64,000 nt of DNA from Acephala macrosclerotiorum (Eukaryota; Ascomycota; Leotiomycetes; Helotiales; Mollisiaceae), in NCBI GenBank assembly GCA_014904845.1, contig MU119414.1, positions 1 to 64,000 of the forward strand, read 5' to 3'. The notes beneath the pieces are model-generated. The model ran no database searches. It was not told the origin of the DNA and saw only the letters and a program-made list of their open reading frames with translations. The position numbers and the translations under genes were made by a program. Shown one piece after another: positions 1 through 10,863 of the stretch; within the stretch, counting starts at the first letter, position 1, and each line of letters starts with the position of its first letter.

Positions 1-530
1 GGAGGATTAAGAGCAAGGACACACGGTTTTAGGGGGGCAGAGGAGCAGGCTTGGAATATGAGGAGGGGACATTACATTCTAGTATGAGAGGAGTAGGAAG
101 GAAAGAGAGAGGAGTAGGGGAAGTAGGAGTAGGGGAAGGAAAGAGGTCTCGGAGGAGGGTTTGAGTTCACTGATATTGCGCCTTTATGGTACCGACAATT
201 GTTCTAAAGGAAGGGCTTGAAAATTCCACTACTAGGACTGTCTAGGAGCTTTTGACTCACGTCGAGCCCCTGGGTCCTTAGTTTTAAGGGCTTCAAGTAC
301 CCCTTTAGAGTAATATTATCTTCATCTGGGCCCATCCCACCGTAGGGGAAGGGACCCAGTCACCCAACCATACGGCCGGCTATCTTGCCACTATGAAATG
401 CTTTCTGAGGTTCTGTAAATAATCCCTTAGCTTAGCACGTTCCCATAGCCTTCGGGAGGTCAGAGTAGCAGGTTTCACTTGTGCTCCCCGGACGTAAATA
501 AATATCATCATCATCATCATCATCATCATC
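1..530 (+). mobile_element. 3' end of a LINE-like non-LTR retrotransposon (copy 1)
   Basis: No coding sequence is seen here. The stretch 431-530 ends in a run of ATC triplets (503-530) preceded by GACGTAAATAAATA. The same 3' end, with a different triplet tail, occurs in reverse at 13636-13723; the two share the block CTTAGCACGT, a GGGAGG block and GACGTAAAT in the same order, and similarity continues about 30 bp upstream of that block. Ending in a simple triplet repeat is typical of fungal non-LTR elements. The upstream part (about 60-170) is purine-rich, as is copy 2 on its sense strand. The triplet tail abuts the broken end of the MFS reading frame at 531, so the element probably inserted in that gene. 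The 5' end and the second target duplication would lie before position 1. No reverse transcriptase is visible, so this is a truncated or partial copy. Confidence 0.6.
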
Positions 531-2034
531 AGATTCTTCCTGATGGCTATCAACGGCATACGTAATCAACACAGTCGTCACGATCTGGTTTCCTGCTCCC
601 GCGATGGCGATTCCGATCGCGGGACTGACGCTCCAATGCCCCTGTTTCGCATTCAGAGTTTGGACGAGGAAAACGACGACACCGACGATTGTGAGAATGT
701 ACCCTGCATAGGAGAGCCAGAGTCGATACTCAGGGGCTGGACGAGTTCCGTTTTGAGCGCGAGTTTTGCGATTCATCCAGTAATCTGAAAGTGAACCTCC
801 AAGTTGTTCTCCAATCACAGATCCAATAATGACGCCCAAGAACTGCAGTCCCAATTGCTGGGCATTGAAACCGAACTTTTGCCCAAACAATTGTGGTAGC
901 TCGACCGTGATTAGGACAGAGTCGAAGAGGAAAGTCATTGCGTAAGCAATGGCTGGAATGGAGATGCATGGCTTTCGGAAGAGGCCGAGTGGGTGGACAA
1001 AATCTCTGAAGGTGAGCAGCCGAGGATCGATGCGCCTAAAATTGAAGTATTCCGTCTTGATTGCTGAGACGGGATGAGATGTGCCGAGGCGAATGTAGCG
1101 AGTTTCGGGGCCGAGGAAGATATAGAGGAAGAACTGGGCGCCGTTCATCTGAAAATGATGTCAGCAGACGATTCCGTCAGATATTTGTCCATCGAGTTAT
1201 TGCCAACCGTTCAAAACCAAAGAAAGACGTATCACTCACCATCGCCAGAATCCAGTAGATCCATCGATATCCGACATGGTATGCCACAAAGCCGAATATG
1301 AAAGGGGAAAGCGGAACACCAAGCGTAACCATCAGAGTCCAAACACCCATCCACCTCGCTCTCTCCTTCTTGAAAAACGTCTCGGTAACAACCGCACTTC
1401 CAATCGCCGCAGCAGGACTGATGAAGAAGGCAACAATTGCTCGACACACGGCCACAGTCGCATAAGAAGGTGATTTGGCACAGCTGATGTTGCTAACCAG
1501 AGAACAGATGAGAGAGAGGAGGAAGAGCGGTCGTCGACCGTAGGTATTGGAGAAGGGTTTCCAGATTAAAGGTGCCACGCCGAGAATACAGATCTGGAGA
1601 GAGGTGAGGTATGTTGTTCGTTAGAGTGAGACGCCGAGATCCATGGCGATTGTCTCGTATGCGGGAATGATTGCAGCTGCAGTGAATGTTGACATGCAGG
1701 CGTGGATAGCGACGAGGGTTAAGTTTGTGACTTTCTGTTCATGTTGTCAGTACTTATCTCTTGGTTGGGTTCTGCCGAACAAGGGGGAACTCGCCTTCCA
1801 TTGCGGCCAGTTGTATGGATCAGCATCTCCAATATCGGGGATTGGATCGAGATCGAGTGTTCCATGGCGATCGAGAAGATATTGTCGATGCTCATTTGAG
1901 AGTCCTTCTGTGCTATTGAAATATGTTCCGTGGGTTGGACCGGCGTCGAGATTCTCGAGATATCCGCCGTTGGGAGACTCTACCTCTTTGTTCGCTGCTG
2001 CTCCATTCGAGAAGTCTTGCGTCGGGGTCGCCAT
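531..2034 (-). pseudogene. MFS transporter (DHA1-like), truncated and with an in-frame stop
   Basis: Reads right to left from ATG at 2034. Exon 1 encodes a hydrophilic N-terminus ending in NWPQWK. An intron with an apparent GC donor (GCGAGT) leads to VTNLTLVAIHACM, the usual first membrane span of fungal DHA1 drug/polyamine-type transporters. A second intron lies between 1177 and 1148. Segments such as GRRPLFLLS and ETFFKKERARWMG are classic MFS loop motifs. Two lesions are seen. At 1621-1623 the frame reads GVSL-stop-RTTYLTSLQ, where relatives usually carry Gln or Arg, so CAA-to-TAA or similar is likely. At 531 the frame, just after AVDSHQEES, runs into an ATC triplet tail, so roughly the last 70-80 residues including the final spans are missing. 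The gene is most likely non-functional. Substrate cannot be inferred. Confidence 0.72.
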
Positions 2035-2043
2035 TTTGTTCAA

Positions 2044-4021
2044 TGGTTAGCTGGTTGTGGGACGAAGCTGTGGTCGTGATGAGAATATAGATATCTAAAT
2101 ACTGTGGTAATCGACGTCAAAGTCGATGAGTCTTGATGTCCACTGAATCCTGGCACAATCCCTTAATCTCCACGCTGGACCCCCCAGACCTCTGTCGTTC
2201 GTACTTGCAAATAAACTAGAAATCAACACAAAGAGATTACAAGAAACGTAGAAGAGAAAGAGAAAGAGGCAACCCGTAACTAATAACCTCCCTGTTTCCC
2301 CACTCCCCGCAATCTCGACTCCATCTTTCCTCCCGTCCAGCCTTAGGCTTCAAATAAACCCAGAATAGCCGCGCACTCAGGGTGCACGAGCATAATGCTG
2401 ATCCACTACGTAGCGTCCTCAAAGCTATCTCCAAATCGAGACCCATGTCCCATCAAGTTTTGGTGGCGAACGGGTGCGGCTTGAATTCCTCTTGGCTTGC
2501 ACATCCTGGCTTGATGGAGGCGAACAGGAAAGGCGGCAGGGGGTCTGGATAGGGTTTGATGCGGAGGGATGATGAATCCGGAGGTGATGAGCGGATGGTG
2601 GGGATCCCCACTGCGGCTGAGGGGCGGCCGGGGATATATTTTGCCCCGCAGATTTGAGTGCGAGGAGAAAGCGGAAATATGCAGTCTGATATAAATATGT
2701 GGTATTGTTATGTGTGACAGGCATAGACAACGTCATGTGAAGGTAGCTAGTGGAAATGTTGCCTTGTGGAAGAACGTTGAGAAATGTGAAAGGCTACGCC
2801 GGAGTATCCGACGAGTAGGACATGACCAGGAAATGCTGTAGTGAGGCTCAAAGCACACTAGCTAGTGCAACAATGATAGCTGATAATTTACAATGAATGA
2901 GCTAGGCACTGCTTTACCTCTGTTTCGAGATGGACGTGCAAAAAAAATAGTTGAAAACCTTCAATCGGTCCTCTTCCATAACTCGAGAGCGGCAGACGCC
3001 GGAAGCTCTCTTGATTGAAGCGCAGCTAACCTTGGGTATGTATGCAGTAGCATGGTCTCTACAGACGTCCTCGACGCTTTTTGTAGGATTCGGAGTCGTT
3101 GCATGGAGTCGTGAGGAGGCCGATAGGAGCTTCTGACAAAAGCCTCGAAGTCGCAGAAAGGAACGCTTCTGCACCGCAGACCTCCATAAGAAACACCCAG
3201 GCACAATTGACAAGTGTATTGTAGGTCGTCGTTCCTTGTACTATGTGCCAAGGAGACGATTGGCGATGTTAGAGAGTTCGGCAAAATTTGGTCCGGAGAT
3301 GAGATTCGGATCCGAACATGAGACTAGCCTTGTAAGGTTAGCAGCTTCAGTCTGAAAATAACATCACCACTTCCAATCTTTTCTTCCATCAAGCCCATGC
3401 CAACTTTCATTCAAACCTTCAACTCAAAACTCTTCGCTGTTCATTCTTCTCCATGCCTCAACCACACGAAGAGCACTAGGGTCATTCTCGTTCTAGAAAT
3501 CTGCGCGTTCGCCGCCCAGATGTGTGTCCTTGAAGTCGAGATTGTTGAGAAGCCATCACTGTCACGGAAGTCTCCGTGACCGTGAAGTATTTCATTGATG
3601 AGAAACCCCTTTGGGGAGTAAATGATCCGGAGTTTGAATTGCGCAAGCGCCGTTGCCTTCGAGTGAAGTGTCGTGTCGAGGGGAAGGTCATCGTCGTTCG
3701 TGGAAGGTCACGATTGATTTGTCATGGAGATGTGGCGCGGTCGATATCACGTGCATAGTGCTTTCGCCTCCATTCTACCTCCTTCATGATGCTTCCAGCA
3801 GCAGCCAGCAGAGCCTCGTAAGCTCGAATTTCTGATCAAGCAGATTGCGTCTTCTACGACGCCTGGAGGTGAGATGGGGTGTATAAGTCCAGCTTCGATC
3901 AATCTAAGATCCTTTTTCATCATTCAAGACAATAACATCATCTCGAGCACTCGATCTTCTCACCCTCTCCAACATTCTACCAACAACTTTCAGACTTCCA
4001 ACCCAAACACAAACAATCAAA
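2044..4021. other. Long intergenic region upstream of hsp30-like gene
   Basis: Two kilobases with only short, unconvincing open frames on both strands (for example around 2425-2736, 2961-3284 and 3576-3758). None resembles a known family or shows a clear start with splice sites. The right part should contain the promoter of the heat-shock gene at 4022: a TATA-like TATAAG is at 3882-3887. At 3782-3794 two TTC triplets are separated by 7 bp, a spacing compatible with a step-type heat-shock element, but this is weak. A CCCCT/AGGGG-like stress element pair lies near 3605-3617. Confidence 0.4.
3561..3580. repeat. Perfect inverted repeat, 8-bp arms and 4-nt loop
   Basis: GTCACGGA and TCCGTGAC flank AGTC. 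It lies about 440 bp upstream of the hsp30-like start codon. It could bind a dimeric regulator or form a hairpin; no function is shown. Confidence 0.45.
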
Positions 4022-4654
4022 ATGCCTTTCTTCCAACCAGCCTACCTCAGCCCAGAAGCCAACTTCTTCCAGCTACTTTCAGAGCTCGATCAACCCACCC
4101 ACAAAGCTGCCTGCCGTCCCCACCGACGCGCAGAGACCTTCAACCCTCGCTTCGATGTCACTGAGTCCGCAGACTCCTACGACCTCTACGGTGAACTTCC
4201 AGGCCTCACTCAAGATGACCTCACTATCGAGTTCTCCGACGCCCAAACCCTTGTTGTCAAGGGCAAGACTCAGCGAGCATTGAACATCCCATCCACTCAA
4301 CCCGAACAAACCACCAGCGAGAAAGGCAAGGAGAGAGAAGTCGATACCTCGTCCGAGAAGAGCCACGCTCCAACAGTAGAGGATGATTACGATGATGTCG
4401 ATGCCCCAGTCGCTACACCAGCTACCACCGCAACCGCCACTGAGGAACAGCAACCACGGCAAGCTGCCGAGACCGTCGCACCGAAGCCAAAGTTCTGGAT
4501 CGCTGAACGAGAAGTTGGAGAGTTTGCAAGAAGTTTCTCCTTCTCGCAGAGAATCGAGCAAGATTTTGTCAGTGCTGATTTGAGCAATGGTGTTCTCCAT
4601 GTTGTGGTTCCCAAGAGCCAGAAGCCAAGGAAGGTCACTGTCACTGTCAACTAG
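4022..4654 (+). CDS. Small heat-shock protein, Hsp30/alpha-crystallin family
   Basis: A 210-residue intronless protein. The N-terminus (MPFFQPAYLSPEANFF) and the following segment RFDVTESADSYDLYGELPG match the Hsp30 class of fungal Hsp20 chaperones, which hold unfolding proteins as oligomers in the cytosol during heat or other stress. The alpha-crystallin domain runs from about residue 42 to the end but is split by an acidic, Thr/Ala/Gln-rich insert at roughly residues 90-150, as is common in this class. The last strand contains FSFSQRIEQDFVSADLSNGVL, trimmed here to its recognisable part, and ends in KVTVTVN. The start is chosen because it is the first ATG after a CT/CA-rich leader, with TATAAG 140 bp upstream. 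The frame is fully open. The long antisense frame at 4079-4747 is its shadow. Confidence 0.92.
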   Translation: MPFFQPAYLSPEANFFQLLSELDQPTHKAACRPHRRAETFNPRFDVTESADSYDLYGELPGLTQDDLTIEFSDAQTLVVKGKTQRALNIPSTQPEQTTSEKGKEREVDTSSEKSHAPTVEDDYDDVDAPVATPATTATATEEQQPRQAAETVAPKPKFWIAEREVGEFARSFSFSQRIEQDFVSADLSNGVLHVVVPKSQKPRKVTVTVN

Positions 4655-5753
4655 ATGTACTTCTATTGTATCATGAGAATGTGGAGGATATGAAGCGGCA
4701 TCTGCTTGGGCCGGAGTTTGGTTCGGAATTGAGATAGCGTAATACAAAGTCGTTCATTCAGTCTAAAATTTGTTTCTAAATAAATAATTATGCCGTGTCA
4801 CGTGAAATGATCAAATCTATCGCCAAGTGGCATTTGTGGGTGTGTTTTATGATTCCCAAAGTGTTGTGCAGTACTTCGATATTTGGAAACTCGTTGTAAT
4901 ATTATTGGTTGTCACCAAGGTTCCTTCTCGTCTCGTGCCAGCATTTGAAGTCAAAGCCACGAGGAGACATCAATAACTCTAAATAGATGATCGACGCAGC
5001 CTTGCAAAAATTGATACGTTGTATCATCACTTGCGTTACAAGATTCTGTGTCACTTGGGCAGGCAACTCTAGTGATTGCATGGAAGTTGAGTCTATGAGT
5101 CACCAATAATAGTCAAGTCCTGGTATCAACGATTTTCAGCTGGATGCCTTTTCTGCACTTCAATTCTAAAATGTGCAAGGCAACGAAGCATTTGATGATA
5201 CAAAAACAAACAATGAATGCGAAGACATGCATAAGAAAGTTTGCAGCGTTGCAAATTATCAGGATGCCCCTTATCACGCCACGTAGGTCGATATCCCAGA
5301 GCCTTGGTCAAGCATATTGGGATTTGAAGACATCGCGGGGAACTTGGGGCAAACAGTCCCACGCCTTCGAATAACCATATTCTTACCTCATTGGTTAATG
5401 GCATTGAGTCCTAGATCCTACAATTTTTCAGCTCTGAGTCTTTGGCCCCTTTCACATGATTGGGGCCCCCGAGAAATCGGCAAGTTGGCCGCAAACACTT
5501 GCTGAGCCTGATCGTGAGCCTGATATCTTGTTGAGGTTTCAGATCGCAGGTTGCGTAGCCTCTCGGCGTGCTACTTTTAGGCAGCTCATTTCCCCCCCGT
5601 GGGCCTCACAAGGACGTGCGGCGGGAGAAAAACCTGAGTAGTATAAGCTTCGGTAAAGAAGTGCAAAAAGGCACGGGCTTAAATAATTGAAAACCGAGCT
5701 TTTTAATAAAATTACTCGCGGATTTTCAATTAATACAAGGATTTAAACAAGTC
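4655..5753. other. Intergenic, no supported gene
   Basis: Only short open frames on either strand. No family, splice pattern or repeat was recognised. The segment from about 5440 to 5640 is GC-richer than its flanks and may be a decayed coding piece, but I cannot name it. Confidence 0.35.
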
Positions 5754-8043
5754 GTGGGGCTCCCTGGATTCGAAATACAGATTACAGAGGTCGAAATTGG
5801 CAGTAATGGACATGCAACGACTGCATCGTATGGAAGTATGGTCAGCGTCCGTCTACCAGCTATGACGACCAACACTACCCTTCTCATCACTAGCACCCGA
5901 AAAGCCTGGGATCCGGCGTGGACACAGGTCGCTACTCCCAAGGGATTGGGAATACCTCTCCCAGTACCCGAGTCGATCACGTCCAGCAATTACACAAGCA
6001 GCTCTATAAGCCATTCTCCCGTTGTCGCTACTCAAACTCCCCGTAAGCGCTTCAAGTGGCCCCAACCCTACGAGCACCTGAGATGCACTCACCCTCACAA
6101 GTACCTTCGGTAGTGCCACACAGAATCCTTTGAACTCTGAGTTAATATCCAAGTCGCTTGGATGTGTAACCATAATGACGCCAAGAGATGTGAAGGGAGT
6201 CCCGTATACAACGATTACAGAGGTTATGGAAACTCTCCTCGATTCAAATGGATTGCCAGCCCAAACGATATTTCAAACTCTTCAGACACTAGCAGACTTG
6301 TCTGGACGACCAACCAGGACACTTACAAAGTATCTCCCGACAGATACAAGTTCCGCTTCTACCTCGGCGACCAACCCGTCTCAAACTACGCCATACAATA
6401 ATACCAATATCGCGCATTATATTCCGCTGAGTTGGGGCAACTATTTCATCATCTTCTTCCTTCCCATTCTGGTCGCTGTACTTCTCTCCATCTTCATATA
6501 AATAATCGATAAAAATATCAAACTTATGCTACCATTTCATACTCTCATGACGCGAAATGGGGTAGCGGCCAATGATTCGCTATGCGTGACACTTGGTGGA
6601 CTGACCGGGCCGCTCTACACAGTGTGCACCTCCTTTTTCGGTGTGGAGAGCCCTATCTATTCTAAGCGACTTTCTGGTCCTATTGACAGCACTCGTTGTT
6701 CCCATCTCAAGCGAAACGATAGGAACAAAACTTTATGGAATGTGCTAAGTCGACAAATTCCTGGGTTGCTCTATGTTCTTGGAGATCTTTGGTGGTCCTT
6801 CCCGGGCCACGCAGGCTTTGATGAGTTGCATTGCTCTGGTAGTCGTCGCGATAGGTGCTTTCCTCTGCAAAATGCGGACAGGTGTTGCCGTATGTCCATG
6901 GAGCATAGCCGGCACCGGATCCTTTCTCTCTGTTGAGCTTACGAAACTCCTACAATCAACTTATCCGGAGGTTGTGCAGCGGAATGCTACTATATCACAA
7001 ATTTCGGCGCGCTTTGAAAACAAAACATTTGCGTTGCAGCACTACCGTGGAAGCAGAAACCGCACCCGGTACGGCATTATCATTAAAAGCAGTGACAGAA
7101 ATCGATTGAATGCTTCCCAAGGCACTGCGACTGTGCCAGGCAGATTTTGCATTTCCAGGAGGTTCGCTGGACAATATGGCCTGCGACCGGTCTTCTTCAC
7201 TATGCTCTTAGGTCTGTTGGGTTTAATTCTGTACGATGATTTGAAGCGGTTAAACCCCTTGACCGACTCTTTCGATAGATCCACGGATAGCCAAAGATTT
7301 GGAGTTCGGTTCCTCTTCACTGGTCTCGTTGTCATTACACGTTCTTCTAGGATGACATGGTTTCTTGTAAGTACTCCTTGAACAGCACTATGCGCATGAA
7401 AAATGACGCTCGAAGTAGAAGTTATCGGGATGGAACCTTATAAACACCTCTCAAATCATGCACAGAGATCAGCAGCTTCAATCTCTGCCTCGTCAGCTAC
7501 TTTGGCGTTTCCAGGATTATGGAGAGCTATGCGAGACCGAAATCAGTTCACCGGTGCCGTTGTATTCGTAGGTGTCTTTCCGGGTTCACACCACTTCTTT
7601 TTTCAAACATCCCATATCATATTACCCAGACCTGGGGGATACACAAAGTATGCGCATCGTTGACAGTTGCAGTCCTGGTGTTCATGATTCTGATTCTGGT
7701 TTGGTCCTTCTTCATTAAATATCCAGGCATGCCTGTTGATCCCAGCACGATTATAGGCAGCATTTATTACTTGTGCGACTCAGCGGTGCTGAAGGACGTT
7801 GAAGGCATGTTTATGATGGAGAAAAAGGAGTGATGCCCACATCAAGCAAATTGAAGCTAACTACAGATTTGGAAGATGATTGGATTTTCTGAGGAGCCGA
7901 GAATCGGTATCTATCGTGATGGGAAAAGGTTGAGGGATACGGAGAAGGCTGTCATGACAGCAGCGAGGACAGACGGCTTGATTAAGGTCAATACGAGGCT
8001 TCCTGGAATAGGGGGGGGCGGGAAGGTTGATCGAAGAGCTTAA
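5754..8043 (+). pseudogene. DUF3433-type fungal membrane protein, multiply disrupted
   Basis: Pieces in several frames follow the order of DUF3433 proteins: a Thr/Ser-rich extracellular part; PLSWGNYF followed by a membrane span (about 6410-6500); GGLTG; in another frame LVLLTALVVPISSETIGTKL (about 6673-6734); FGGPSRATQALM and a membrane span (6785-6870); a second DUF3433-like unit from about 7190; NIPYHITQTW, PVDPSTIIG and YYLCDS (7600-7790); and a C-terminal KMIGFSEEPRIGIYRDGKR segment ending at 8043. Stops interrupt this order at 6079-6081 (TGA), 6499-6501 (TAA), 7831-7833 (TGA) and twice soon after. Frame changes are needed near 6035, 6660, 6760 and 7590. Two TGA codons sit where relatives carry Arg, as CGA-to-TGA would give. 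The biological role of the family is unknown. The gene is dead. Confidence 0.75.
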
Positions 8044-9032
8044 ATTGACCACCATGCCAGTCACATTTCATCTTCCACCTCCAAGCTTATGATCTAGACT
8101 TGATGCGGCATTTTACAAACTTTTTCATTATTGGCTTTGCGTCGAGAAAGAAATATGGGCGCTGGTGTAATATCCACGAAGTGCGGGGTCGAGGGTCGGC
8201 TCGCTAGTGTAAGGGGCTTGCTTCAAGCCACCAAGTATAAGAAGCTTCCGGTGGCATTCTTCGCCTCTTACAGAACTTGTTAATATTGTTAATCGAGCCG
8301 GCCCACTCAGGTCCCAATCCCGACCTTCTGCGTATATCCCTTTCCTTAGCTAGATACGTTCATATATGAATTTTCTCCTACCACGTGATAAGTTTGGTCT
8401 GTGCACCTTTAACCCGCTTTTGGCGCCAGCCCCCAAGAATTCCATCTCTGAAAGGCTGAGAACCCTCCCGAAAGCTGCGCAGTATCTTACAAACCTTTTT
8501 ACACAATACTCTGCTATCTTCCTCCTCCTGTTCCCTCCAGCTATAGCCGTGTTTACCCGCACCACACCGCATGACATTGTCTGAAAACTCTTCGTCGTTT
8601 GTCATGATCTTCGTTCGCTTAATGTGTTAGAGCCACCAAGTTCGGTGAGATGAGGTAAAAAGAACCACATCAGTCCCACAAAATCAAAACCTGCAAACTT
8701 AAACCACACAGCAAAGTTTGCGGTCGTCGTCAGGATGTCGGTTCGGCACGACGCAAGCTTTTCAGCCTCCTGGGGTCAGGGTTATGTCTAGGTAGGGTTT
8801 CATATACCCCACGAGCAATTGCGGTACCGAAAATGCTGCTAGTCTAGATAGTCATCCCACGGAGACTAGTTTCCACCACTCGTTCAATTTTGAATTGCTG
8901 TAAGATAATAGTCACAAAATCTCCGTATCATTCTCGGGCTATTAGGTACGTTTTTCATAATAGCCTCCCAAAAACGTTAAAACTCTTCACTGTTCCTCGA
9001 ACGTTTTCATTCCATTACCCCTCAAAAACACC
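8044..9032. other. Intergenic, promoter side of the amino-acid transporter
   Basis: About 1 kb with mirrored short frames near 8350-8600 on both strands, neither convincing. No repeat or RNA gene was seen. Confidence 0.35.
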
Positions 9033-10497
9033 ATGGCCGAGATCAATCTCAAAACAATATCCCCGGAGTCGAAGTCGGAGAATTCACAGAATGGCCAGGT
9101 GGCGGACATTGCGGCAATCGAGGCGCAGGGGAATGCACATTTCCATCGTCTGGGGTGGAAGCGGTTGACGGTCGTCCTGATCGTCGAGGCCATCGCACTA
9201 GGTGCCCTCTCGATACCGAGCGCCTTCGCGACTCTAGGCATGGTGGCAGGTGTGATTACAACGGTTGGACTCGGGTTCGTCGCCATATACACAAGTTATG
9301 TTGTCGGGCAAGTGAAGTTGGCGTTTCCGCACGTAGCTCACTATGCGGATGCGGGGCGACTGCTGATGGGAACCTTTGGGTACGAATTGATTGGTGCCAT
9401 GTTTGCTCTGGAATTGATCTTCCTCGTCGGATCACACTGCTTGACTGGCAGCATCGCGTTACTGAACATTTCCAACAATGCCATTTGTTCTCTGGCTTTT
9501 GGTGTTGTATCGGCAGTTGTCTTACTGATTCTGGCACTCCCGCCGTCGTTCGCGGAAGTGGCTATTTTGGGCTACATTGATTTCGTCTCAGTTATGTTGG
9601 CTATTGGAATCACCATCGTCGCAACTGGAATATCATACGGCCAGGCAGGCGACATGTCCGATTGGTCCGCTTGGCCTAAGGAAAACCTAGGCTTCACGGA
9701 AGCTTTCATCGCTATAACTAATATTGTCTTTGCATGTAAGTTTTCGGCTCTACAGACTTGTGGAGATTGACCACTGACATTGTGAACAGACTCGTTCGCC
9801 GTCTGTCAGTTCTCCTTCATGGATGAGATGCACACGCCCAAGGACTACGTCAAGTCAATTTGGGCTCTTGGTCTGATTGAGATCATCATTTACACCCTCA
9901 CAGGTGCCTTGATCTATGCCTTCGTTGGGAAAGATGTGTCTTCACCTGCTCTACTTTCCGCGGGACACTTGATGGCCAAGATCGCCTTTGGCGTCGCCTT
10001 GCCTGTCATCTTCATCTCCGGCTCTATCAACAGTACCGTCGTTGCTCGCTACATCCACGGCCGTATCTACAAGAATTCTGTTGTGAGATTCATCAACACT
10101 CCAAAGGGATGGATTACATGGGTAGCGCTGATCTCGGTCATCACTATTGTCGCCTGGGTGATTGCCGAAGCAATTCCCTTCTTCTCCGATCTGCTGTCAA
10201 TATGCTCAGCCTTGTTCATCTCAGGGTTTACATTCTATTTTCCAGCCATGATGTGGTTTAAGCTCATCAGAAAGGGCAAATGGTATTCGAGAGAGAATTT
10301 ATTTTTGAGTATCGTGAACGCCGTCATCTTCTTGATTGGCATGATCGTCTTGGTGGGTGGAACTTATTCGGCGGTTGATGATATCGTAAGTTTATTTTGC
10401 TCGGGATTTGAGAATGCCATTGCTAAAACAGATGAAGAGAAACCAGTACAATTCTGGTACGGTTAGAGGCGCATTCACATGCGCACCACTTGAATAG
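9033..10497 (+). CDS. Amino-acid transporter, AAAP (Aa_trans) family
   Basis: Three exons: 9033-9735, 9790-10385 and 10432-10497. The introns are GTAAGT...CAG; the exon lengths sum to 1365 nt, giving 454 residues. The last exon restores a normal ending (DDIMKRNQYNSGTVRGAFTC) that relatives share. The N-terminal 50 residues are hydrophilic and presumably cytosolic. Span 1 begins at WKRLTVVLIVEAIALGALSI, the conserved opening of the family, and about ten to eleven hydrophobic helices follow. The protein probably imports or compartmentalises neutral amino acids at the plasma or vacuolar membrane by proton coupling; the substrate is an inference from the family. The start follows an A/C-rich leader (AAAAACACC ATGG), a good fungal context. 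The frame is intact, in contrast with the dead gene to its left. Confidence 0.88.
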
Positions 10498-10863
10498 ATA
10501 TGTGTCCACCGCATACAACACCGGATGCGCTCGCCAAGAAATATTTCATGAGATATGAGGTGCCGCCTGGCCAAGCTGATATGGAAGAATAGTATGGTTT
10601 AAGCCATGTATCATGCAGTTGTGTCAGAACATGAGCTTTGAAGCTTTGATTTGATGGCTGTGAGATATGAAGGATGTAGGAACAGGATAGCAATGACCAA
10701 TGAGTTAGTGATGTGGTCAGGATAATGACCTTCGCGGTCCCGATAGATATATTTACAGCAGGAAATAACTGCCATTAAAAAACAGCTTTAATTTTAAGTT
10801 TATGGAGGATTGAATTGCGGTGAGATTAACCACACTCCATGTTTGCAAAGACAATGAATGTAT
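10498..10863. other. Intergenic, convergent gene ends
   Basis: Region between the ends of two convergent genes. Nothing beyond short frames is seen. Confidence 0.4.

Noticed and set aside
4079..4747. A 222-codon antisense ORF over the heat-shock gene
   Set aside because: It mirrors the clear Hsp20 coding sequence; no domain or promoter of its own.
8350..8605. Overlapping 72-75-codon ORFs in three frames
   Set aside because: They overlap on both strands in GC-normal DNA; none has homology or promoter support.
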